Shown here: piece after piece, positions 1 through 4,726 of the stretch
Layout: each line of letters begins with the position of its first letter
How positions within the stretch are numbered: the stretch's first letter is position 1
Origin: Candidatus Pelagibacterales bacterium
Lineage (GTDB): Bacteria; Pseudomonadota; Alphaproteobacteria; TMED109
DNA length: 5,019 nucleotides
Reading direction: 5' to 3'
Assembly: GCA_002684605.1 (NCBI GenBank)
Contig: NYVM01000061.1
Span: 48,850 to 53,868, forward strand
The notes under the pieces: model-generated
Seen by the model: the letters and a program-made list of their open reading frames with translations, nothing else
The model's database searches: none
Told to the model about the DNA's origin: nothing
Made by a program: the position numbers and the translations under genes

Positions 1-803
1 TCTATTTTAGGAGAAATATTTATAGCATTAAACATTGCCTTAACTAATTCTTCAAATGTCCTCTCAATAGACGTTCCGCAATTATATATACCTGAAATAT
101 TTCTATTTTTTACTAACCAATTTATTAATGATACACAATCATCTACATATATGAAATCTCTAGTTTGTTGTCCGTCCATATATTTATTATTGTACGATTT
201 AAATAATTTTACTTTGCCAAATTTATTATACTGGTCAAAAGCATGCTTTACTACAGATTGCATATTTCCTTTATGATATTCATTAGGTCCATAAACATTA
301 AAAAATTTTAAACCTACCCATTGAGGTGGACATATACCTTTTTTAGCTTGTTTAATTACATATCTATCAAAAAGATATTTTGACAACCCATAAATATTTA
401 AAGGTTTATATATTTGTGTATCTGAATCATTAAACCCTTTTGCACCATTACCATAAGTGGCTGCTGAAGATGCATATATTAATCTAACTTGATTTTTAGT
501 ACACCATTTCCATAAATTTTTACTAAATCTAGTGTTGATATTATATATTAATCTAAAATTAGTTTCTGTAGTGGAAGAATTTGCTCCCATATGAATAATT
601 AATTCTATATTTTTAGTTTTATTTAAGTATTCAATAATTTTTTCAGGAGGTACTAATTTTTGATAAATAAGTTTTTCTATATTTTTTTTTTTAATATTCT
701 CATCAACCCAATCACAAAGGATTATATTTTTATATCCTTTTTTGTTGAGTGATGCCACAATATTTGATCCTATAAAACCTGCAGCACCTGTGACTAATAT
801 CAT
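1..803 (-). CDS. hldD: ADP-L-glycero-D-manno-heptose 6-epimerase HldD (3' end beyond window)
   Basis: Cytoplasmic epimerase that converts ADP-D-glycero-beta-D-manno-heptose to the L-glycero form, the last step in making the heptose donor for the LPS inner core. I translated it from the ATG at 803-801; 267 residues are visible and the reading frame is still open at the window edge, so the last 50 or so residues of a roughly 310-330 residue family are missing. It opens with the NAD(P)-binding loop TGAAGFIGS (residues 5-13) of the extended short-chain dehydrogenase fold. HMGANSSTTE (71-80) is the HldD family hallmark. ASSAATYG (111-118) is followed by the catalytic YGLSK (Tyr138, Lys142). LKFFNVYGPNEYHKG (165-179) holds the lysine of the HKG motif (Lys178), which is the second catalytic base in E. 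coli HldD. QTRDFIYVDD (213-222) closes the substrate region. A weak AAGG ribosome site lies at 816-813. It is divergent from the ubiK-like gene. I am confident of the family; a generic sugar epimerase is unlikely given the HMGANSSTTE and HKG motifs. Confidence 0.93.
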   Translation of the reverse strand, partial: MILVTGAAGFIGSNIVASLNKKGYKNIILCDWVDENIKKKNIEKLIYQKLVPPEKIIEYLNKTKNIELIIHMGANSSTTETNFRLIYNINTRFSKNLWKWCTKNQVRLIYASSAATYGNGAKGFNDSDTQIYKPLNIYGLSKYLFDRYVIKQAKKGICPPQWVGLKFFNVYGPNEYHKGNMQSVVKHAFDQYNKFGKVKLFKSYNNKYMDGQQTRDFIYVDDCVSLINWLVKNRNISGIYNCGTSIERTFEELVKAMFNAINISPKI

Positions 804-844
804 GAATTTATGCCTTATTTTTCTTTTAAGTCTATATATATTTA

Positions 845-876
845 ATTATACTAAAGATATATAAGACTAATATCAA
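845..876 (-). promoter_or_regulatory. candidate promoter of hldD
   Basis: On the minus strand a perfect TATAAT (850-845) lies 42 nt before the hldD start, with TTGATA (876-871) upstream as a possible -35 box. The spacing of 20 nt is longer than the usual 16-18, so the -35 assignment is doubtful; the -10 is the stronger half. On the plus strand the same bases contain TATACT (847-852), which could serve the divergent ubiK-like gene, although no good -35 box precedes it. In DNA this AT-rich such matches arise easily by chance. Confidence 0.35.
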
Positions 877-905
877 AATAAGTAATTTTATTAAAATAAA
901 AATTT

Positions 906-910
906 AGGGA
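906..910 (+). promoter_or_regulatory. ribosome binding site of the ubiK-like gene
   Basis: AGGGA lies 6 nt before the ATG at 917. It is one of the few G-rich stretches in the surrounding AT-rich spacer and fixes the start of the small gene that follows. Confidence 0.65.
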
Positions 911-916
911 TATATA

Positions 917-1183
917 ATGTCAAAAAAAGAATTTTTTAAAGAAGATATTACTAAATTATTGGGTGGAGCTAGTTCAGTTTTTGGAGTTTTAAAAGATGAA
1001 ATTGAAGAAATAATTAAGGATAGAGTCGAAAAAGTTATATTTAAGTTAGAACTAGTTAATAAAAGTGAATTCTTAATTATTAAGGAAATGGCAGAAAAGG
1101 CTAGAATTGAAAATGAGAAGTTAGCAAAAAAAATTAGTTTACTTGATAAAAAAATTGCACTTATGAGTAAAAATAAATCATAA
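917..1183 (+). CDS. ubiK: UbiK/YqiC (BMFP) family accessory factor
   Basis: This 88-residue protein fits the UbiK family (YqiC, BMFP domain, formerly DUF526). In enterobacteria UbiK is an accessory factor for aerobic ubiquinone biosynthesis; the Brucella member BMFP is a trimeric coiled coil with membrane-fusing activity in vitro. The family layout is visible. There is a short charged start, then a Gly/Ser/Ala-rich amphipathic stretch (LLGGASSVFGVLKDEIEEII, residues 14-33), then a basic segment and the family-typical LELVNKSEF (44-52), where alphaproteobacterial members read close to 'DLVPREEF'. A C-terminal coiled coil (about 53-82) is rich in Lys, Glu, Leu and Ile. The AGGGA site and the full family length support the ATG at 917. 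It is the first gene of the plus-strand group, separated from the next by 220 nt, so it may have its own transcript. Family assignment is firm; the ubiquinone role in this organism is carried over from the family. Confidence 0.85.
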   Translation: MSKKEFFKEDITKLLGGASSVFGVLKDEIEEIIKDRVEKVIFKLELVNKSEFLIIKEMAEKARIENEKLAKKISLLDKKIALMSKNKS

Positions 1184-1233
1184 TCTTCATTCTTTTATAT
1201 TACTGATTCTCAATTAGTTAAAAAAAATTCTTA

Positions 1234-1280
1234 AATATTTTATAATATCAAATTTATTTTTTTTATATAATATTTTATAA
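1234..1280. repeat. 12-nt direct repeat, two copies
   Basis: AATATTTTATAA occurs at 1234-1245 and again at 1269-1280, 35 nt apart. Both copies are pure A/T in a region of the same composition, so chance is a good explanation and no function is claimed. Confidence 0.35.
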
Positions 1281-1352
1281 GCTATTGTTTATATTAGATA
1301 ATTTAATTTATTTATTTAAGTATAATCTTTGATTTTTACTTTTCTTCACCTT

Positions 1353-1382
1353 TTGTAATATACTCTATGTAGATAGTATTAT
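1353..1382 (+). promoter_or_regulatory. candidate promoter of the ybjN-proC group
   Basis: TTGTAA (1353-1358) and TATTAT (1377-1382) are spaced 18 nt apart and resemble sigma-70 -35 and -10 boxes. Transcription would start near 1389, leaving about 30 nt of leader before the preferred ATG at 1419. This fits start 1419 better than 1404. The match is modest and the DNA is AT-rich, so it is a candidate only. Confidence 0.35.
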
Positions 1383-1398
1383 AAAATATATACTACAT
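1367..1398. repeat. inverted repeat ATGTAG...CTACAT over the candidate -10 region
   Basis: ATGTAG (1367-1372) and CTACAT (1393-1398) are perfect inverted copies separated by 20 nt, flanking the candidate -10 box. An inner pair AGTAT (1375-1379) / ATACT (1390-1394) is a second possible inverted repeat that would compete with the outer one. The layout resembles an operator for a dimeric regulator or a weak hairpin near the transcript start. No regulator is identified. Confidence 0.35.
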
Positions 1399-1408
1399 TT
1401 AGTATGCA

Positions 1409-1413
1409 AAGGA
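1409..1413 (+). promoter_or_regulatory. ribosome binding site that decides the ybjN start
   Basis: AAGGA lies 5 nt upstream of the ATG at 1419. The upstream in-frame ATG at 1404 has no Shine-Dalgarno-like bases before it, only an A/T-rich stretch with the CTACAT repeat arm. This site therefore favours initiation at 1419. Confidence 0.65.
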
Positions 1414-1418
1414 TCTTT

Positions 1419-1922
1419 ATGAGAGCTAATTTATCAAGCCTTTCAAATAATAATTTTAATCCTCTGGATTTAATAGAAGATGTTGTTGTTTCAAATGACT
1501 GGTCATATAATAGAACGGATAATGATACTTTATATGTTGAAGTTGGGGGTGAGTGGTGTGATTATCAGTTAACCTTAGCTTGGAGTCAGGATTGCCATTT
1601 ACTTCAGTATACATGGACTTATAATATTAAAGTGCCTAATAATAAATATTTATCGATATACTCGCTTATAAATAAAATTAATCTTAACTTAAGTGCGGGG
1701 CATTTTGAATTATGGACAGAAGATGGATGGATTATGTACAGGAATTCTTTAATAAGTTTTGATTATTCATCAATTACTCCCGAAAAAATAGATTATATTT
1801 TATCTTCTTCTTTAGAAGATTGTGATAAATATTATCCAACATTTCAATTTCTATTATGGGGAAATAAAACACCTAGGCAGGCTATAGAGGCTTCGTTATT
1901 AGAAATAAAAGGTGAGGCTTAG
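1419..1922 (+). CDS. YbjN-domain protein (type III secretion chaperone-like fold)
   Basis: A 167-residue protein of the YbjN family, whose members have a fold like type III secretion chaperones and are usually described as putative sensory-transduction or stress-related proteins; no enzyme activity is established. Recognisable blocks are NPLDLIEDVV (residues 14-23), VEVGGEWCDYQL (40-51), GHFELWTEDG (94-103), and the C-terminal KYYPTFQFLLWGNKTPRQAI (137-156) ending near GEA. These match the short alphaproteobacterial YbjN type closely as I remember it. There is no signal peptide or membrane segment, so it should be cytoplasmic. I place the start at 1419 because of the AAGGA site; an in-frame ATG at 1404 would add five residues (MQRIF) but lacks a ribosome site. 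ProC begins 8 nt after the stop codon, so the two are almost surely co-transcribed. Family is confident, function is unknown. Confidence 0.82.
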   Translation: MRANLSSLSNNNFNPLDLIEDVVVSNDWSYNRTDNDTLYVEVGGEWCDYQLTLAWSQDCHLLQYTWTYNIKVPNNKYLSIYSLINKINLNLSAGHFELWTEDGWIMYRNSLISFDYSSITPEKIDYILSSSLEDCDKYYPTFQFLLWGNKTPRQAIEASLLEIKGEA

Positions 1923-1930
1923 TTTGTTTC

Positions 1931-2752
1931 GTGCCTAAAATTCGTATTCTTTTTGTTGGTTGTGGAAAAATGGGTTCTGCCATTTTAGACGGAGTTTTAA
2001 GTAAAAACATAATCAAAAAAGAAAGTTTGTTTATAGTAGAGCCTGATATCCTGCAAAAAAAGCACCTAGAGGAAAAAGGTATAAAAGTATTTAATAGTTT
2101 ATTAGAAATAAATTTTACTGAATTAAAAATAAATACGGTCTTGCTTGCAGTAAAACCACAACTTGCAAAAGAAGTTCTTACTAACCTTAAGAAAATTATG
2201 ATTAATAATATTTTTATTATTTCTATAGTCGCAGGAAAAAAAATAAGTTTTTATAAAAATATATTAGGAAGTGCTACTTCAATAATCAGAGCTATGCCAA
2301 ATACACCAGCTAGTTGTGGAAAGGGAGTAACGGCTATTTTTCCCTGCAAGAAGACCACATCTATCAATATTGATATTGCTAAATCATTATTTTCTTCCGT
2401 AGGCATAGCAATTATATTGAAATCTGAGAGTAAGATGGATATTGTTACTGCTATTTCTGGAAGTGGGCCTGCCTATGTCTTTCTTTTTATTGAAGAATTA
2501 ATTAAATCAGCCGTTGATTTTGGCTTAGATAAAAAAACTGCTACTGCCTTAGTAAAGCAAACTTTACTAGGTTCAAGTTATCTAGCATCCTCCTCGGAGC
2601 AGACTCCTGAAGTTTTACGTCAGAATGTTACTAGTCCAGGTGGTACAACTGAAGCTGCCCTTAAAGTATTAAATAAAAATAACTCATTTTATAAACTATT
2701 AAATAAAGCTGTTAATGCTGCTTTACAAAAATCTATTAAGTTATCTTCATAA
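1931..2752 (+). CDS. proC: pyrroline-5-carboxylate reductase ProC
   Basis: Catalyses the last step of proline synthesis, the NAD(P)H-dependent reduction of 1-pyrroline-5-carboxylate to L-proline, in the cytoplasm. At 273 residues it is full length for the family. The N-terminal Rossmann domain starts with FVGCGKMGSAILDG (residues 8-21) and carries LLAVKPQ (71-77) and AMPNTPASCGKG (121-132). The C-terminal dimerisation and catalytic domain holds AISGSGPAYVF (174-184), and LRQNVTSPGGTTEAAL (229-244) matches the family signature. The start is GTG: in that frame a TGA at 1913-1915 is followed by no other start codon before 1931, and the first downstream ATG (1970) would remove the nucleotide-binding loop. 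The nearest ribosome-site-like bases, GGTGAGG (1911-1917), lie inside the end of the ybjN gene and 13 nt from the GTG, which suggests weak initiation helped by translational coupling. Very confident. Confidence 0.97.
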   Translation: MPKIRILFVGCGKMGSAILDGVLSKNIIKKESLFIVEPDILQKKHLEEKGIKVFNSLLEINFTELKINTVLLAVKPQLAKEVLTNLKKIMINNIFIISIVAGKKISFYKNILGSATSIIRAMPNTPASCGKGVTAIFPCKKTTSINIDIAKSLFSSVGIAIILKSESKMDIVTAISGSGPAYVFLFIEELIKSAVDFGLDKKTATALVKQTLLGSSYLASSSEQTPEVLRQNVTSPGGTTEAALKVLNKNNSFYKLLNKAVNAALQKSIKLSS

Positions 2753-2774
2753 TTAAATAAAAATAGTTAACTTG

Positions 2775-2799
2775 ATACTTTCTTATAAAAAAGTATTTT
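2775..2799 (+). terminator. weak hairpin with T-rich tail after proC
   Basis: ATACTTT (2775-2781) pairs perfectly with AAAGTAT (2790-2796) around an 8-nt loop and is followed by TTT. The stem is nearly all A/T and the T tract is short, so as a terminator it would be leaky. TTGATA (2772-2777) overlapping its left arm could instead be a -35 box for the next gene. It sits in the 75-nt gap, so it may mark partial separation of proC from the downstream gene. Confidence 0.3.
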
Positions 2800-2818
2800 A
2801 TTAGTATTATTAATTTAT

Positions 2819-2823
2819 GGTGA
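2819..2823 (+). promoter_or_regulatory. ribosome binding site of the TetR/COQ9-like gene
   Basis: GGTGA ends 4 nt before the ATG at 2828 and supports that start. Confidence 0.5.
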
Positions 2824-2827
2824 TAAA

Positions 2828-3397
2828 ATGCATAATAAAGATTTAGAAAATATTTTAATAAATATTGCGATAAAAGAATTGCTCTCAAACAATTGGCATA
2901 ATGTAGATATTAATTTTTTATCAAAACAATCTAAAAAACCATTAGAAGAAATTTTATCAGTTTGCAGTTCTAAAAAAGATTTATTAGATTTGTGGTCTCA
3001 AAATATAAATATAGAAATGGTTAAGGATATAACCATAAAAGAATTACAAGAAGTTACTAAAAGAGAGAGAATATTAGAATTAATGTTGTGTAGGTTTGAT
3101 GTTTTGAAGTCTAAAAATATAGAGATTAGATCTTTAATAAAGTTGTCTAGAAGTAGTTTTTTAGAGGCTAGTTATAGTATTAATAGAATTATGAAAAGTA
3201 TGGAATTAATATTATTTTATTCAGGAATATCTGATAAAGGTAGTTTAGGGTTAATGAAAAAAAAAGCATTATCTTTAATTTGGGTATTAACTCTTAGGGA
3301 ATGGAATAAAGGCGAAATAAAAGATGATAGTGGTCTTATGGCAAAGATAGATAAAAGATTATCTTTTGCTGAAAAAATCCAAAGTATTATTCTATAG
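2828..3397 (+). CDS. TetR-fold protein with COQ9-like C-terminal half
   Basis: A 189-residue, all-helical looking protein. The N-terminal 60 residues follow the pattern of a TetR helix-turn-helix: a first helix ending ELLSNNW (17-23), VDINFLSKQSKKPLEEILSV (26-45) as the helix-turn-helix, then SSKKDLLDLW (47-56), equivalent to the TetR 'SKeeLl' segment. It lacks the usual glycine of the turn. The C-terminal part looks like the COQ9 / COQ9-like TetR family: a long helix with RFDVLK (89-94), then LMKKKALSLIWVLTLREWNK (142-161), then an acidic linker (DDSG, 166-169) and a final helix MAKIDKRLSFAEKI (171-184). COQ9 proteins share the TetR fold, bind isoprenoid lipids and help ubiquinone synthesis. 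I cannot tell whether this one is a DNA-binding repressor or a COQ9-like lipid-binding protein. It follows proC after 75 nt on the same strand and its stop codon is one nucleotide from that of the convergent kinase gene. Confidence 0.68.
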   Translation: MHNKDLENILINIAIKELLSNNWHNVDINFLSKQSKKPLEEILSVCSSKKDLLDLWSQNINIEMVKDITIKELQEVTKRERILELMLCRFDVLKSKNIEIRSLIKLSRSSFLEASYSINRIMKSMELILFYSGISDKGSLGLMKKKALSLIWVLTLREWNKGEIKDDSGLMAKIDKRLSFAEKIQSIIL

Positions 3398-3398
3398 A

Positions 3399-4715
3399 TT
3401 AGTTAATAGGTATTAAAAGGATGGCTCTTAGGCCTCCTAGTGGAGATTTTTTCAACTTAATTTCTCCTCCATGACTTCTAGCAATATCTCTTGCAATTGT
3501 TAGGCCTAGACCTAGTCCACCTGTAGATAAATTTCGAGAATTTTCTATTCTATAAAAGGCTTTAAATACAGATGAATAATCTTTTTCATCAATGCCTGGG
3601 CCATTATCATCTATAATTATATTAGCATTTTTTTCTTTCTTTATAAGAGATATTTCAATCCTATTACTTTCTCTACATGCATTCGAAGTTAAATTAGTTA
3701 TCGCTCTTCTAAGGTCACTTACTCTTACTTTTGCATCTACTGTTTCTATAATTTTAGGTGTAATTATATCTCCATTTCTTTTTGCATCTAATATTATATT
3801 GCCAATTAAGCTTGAAATATTTGTTTTTACTCTTGATACGACTTCTTTTTCTTTTATAAAAGATAAATAGACTTCAATCATTTGCTCCATTTGGTTTACG
3901 TCTTCTTTTAACCCAGTTTTATCTTCTTTTTTTGAAAGCATTTCTATTTGAAGCTTCATTCTTGTAAGAGGTGTTCTTAAGTCATGACTTACCCCAGCTA
4001 ACATGTCGGTTCTTTGTTCAATATGAAGTCTTATTCTTTCTCTCATATCTAAAAAAGCATGCGTAACATGTCGAACTTCATCTGCACCTCTTGGTTTTAA
4101 AGAAAAAAATGTATCTCCTTTACCAAATGCATCTGCTGCATTTGATAGCTCTTTTAAAGGACTAATTTGACCTCTTAGAAAAAATATTGCGAGTCCAAGT
4201 AAAAAAAATGAAGATAAAATCATCACGGCAATAAAAATATAAGTAGTAGAGCTATAAAGTCTTTTTTTAGAAATTTCTGCTATTAATACTTTATTTGGAA
4301 GTTGAACTAAGATAGTAACTTTATTAATTTTTTGGTTAGTATTAAATGTATGAGGAAATTTAATTCTTTCTTTTAGAGACTTTGATAAAGCTTTATCTAG
4401 TCTAGATTTTATAGGATGTATTAATTCTTTTCTAGAAAGATTAGAATCAGGAATAATTTTTAATTTTGCACCAAAATATTTATTTGAATCATTAAATATT
4501 TTTTTTTCTAAATCTTCACTATTAGCTTCTATAATTTGTTCAGAAATTAATGCAATTTCTCCTGCTACTGAAAGAACTAATCTTCTACCTACATCATCCC
4601 AATGCCTCTCAAAGAAAAAATAACCCACAAATAACTGAAGAAATATAAGAGGAAGTCCTACTATAAATAAAGATCTTCCAAACAAGCTTTTTGGCATTAC
4701 ATCTCTAAGTCTCAT
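3399..4715 (-). CDS. envZ: EnvZ-type sensor histidine kinase
   Basis: Inner-membrane sensor kinase of 438 residues that would phosphorylate the response regulator encoded just upstream. Domains in order: a short cytoplasmic start with SLFGRSL (10-16); first membrane helix about 16-35; a periplasmic region of about 120 residues (36-156); second membrane helix about 157-180; HAMP linker from about 181 to 232 with Pro186 and the DEVR stretch (212-215); dimerisation domain with the phospho-acceptor His244 in GVSHDLRTPLTRM (241-253), the HDLRTPLTR form typical of EnvZ; then the ATP-binding domain with N-box NLTSNA (341-346; Asn341 and Asn345 kept), G1 DDNGPGI (369-375), F-box FKAFYRI (384-390) and G2 TGGLGLGL (398-405). 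All catalytic motifs are intact. The start at 4715 has GGA 6 nt upstream; ATG at 4697 (residue 7) is an alternative. It begins 11 nt after the regulator stop, so they form one operon. EnvZ in enterobacteria responds to osmolarity; the signal here is unknown. Confidence 0.9.
   Translation of the reverse strand: MRLRDVMPKSLFGRSLFIVGLPLIFLQLFVGYFFFERHWDDVGRRLVLSVAGEIALISEQIIEANSEDLEKKIFNDSNKYFGAKLKIIPDSNLSRKELIHPIKSRLDKALSKSLKERIKFPHTFNTNQKINKVTILVQLPNKVLIAEISKKRLYSSTTYIFIAVMILSSFFLLGLAIFFLRGQISPLKELSNAADAFGKGDTFFSLKPRGADEVRHVTHAFLDMRERIRLHIEQRTDMLAGVSHDLRTPLTRMKLQIEMLSKKEDKTGLKEDVNQMEQMIEVYLSFIKEKEVVSRVKTNISSLIGNIILDAKRNGDIITPKIIETVDAKVRVSDLRRAITNLTSNACRESNRIEISLIKKEKNANIIIDDNGPGIDEKDYSSVFKAFYRIENSRNLSTGGLGLGLTIARDIARSHGGEIKLKKSPLGGLRAILLIPIN
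3434..3452 (+). terminator. possible plus-strand terminator inside the end of the kinase gene
   Basis: Read on the plus strand, CTCC (3434-3437), a TAGT loop and GGAG (3442-3445) form a short hairpin, followed by A and six T (3447-3452). It lies 37 nt past the TetR/COQ9-like stop, antisense to the kinase codons for the C-terminal SPLGGL segment. The stem is only 4 bp, and the same bases are explained by coding for a conserved kinase motif, so this is a weak candidate. Confidence 0.2.
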
Positions 4716-4726
4716 TTTTTTTCCAA

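Larger units (their letters stand above)
1184..1403. other. AT-rich intergenic region between ubiK-like and ybjN-like genes
   Basis: At 220 nt this is the longest gene-free stretch in the window. It holds no open frame or RNA gene that I can recognise. Its left part could end ubiK transcription: a short AT-only hairpin (ATATT 1235-1239 pairing with AATAT 1244-1248) sits ahead of a run of eight T (1257-1264), but the run starts 8 nt after the stem, so it is a poor terminator match. A 12-nt direct repeat lies at 1234-1245 and 1269-1280. The right end carries a candidate promoter and an inverted repeat, listed separately. Confidence 0.5.

Noticed and set aside
1232..1264. Intrinsic terminator after the ubiK-like gene
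   Set aside because: The hairpin is only 5 A/T pairs and the run of eight T starts 8 nt beyond the stem, so it does not meet a reasonable terminator pattern. It is described only as part of the intergenic region.
3353..3376. Inverted repeat AAAAG-ATTAT-CTTTT near the end of the TetR/COQ9-like gene as a terminator for the kinase operon
   Set aside because: The stem is five mostly A/T pairs and on the minus strand it is not followed by a T run.
3592..3870. A 92-codon plus-strand open frame with hydrophobic stretches, antisense to the kinase
   Set aside because: It lies wholly opposite the ATP-binding and dimerisation domains of a well-supported kinase gene, has no ribosome site, and its hydrophobic character follows from reading Lys/Glu/Asp-rich codons in reverse.
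4715..4724. Run of eight A at the kinase start as a programmed slippage site
   Set aside because: The run ends with the A of the start codon, so slippage would not alter the protein, and A runs of this length are common in this DNA.
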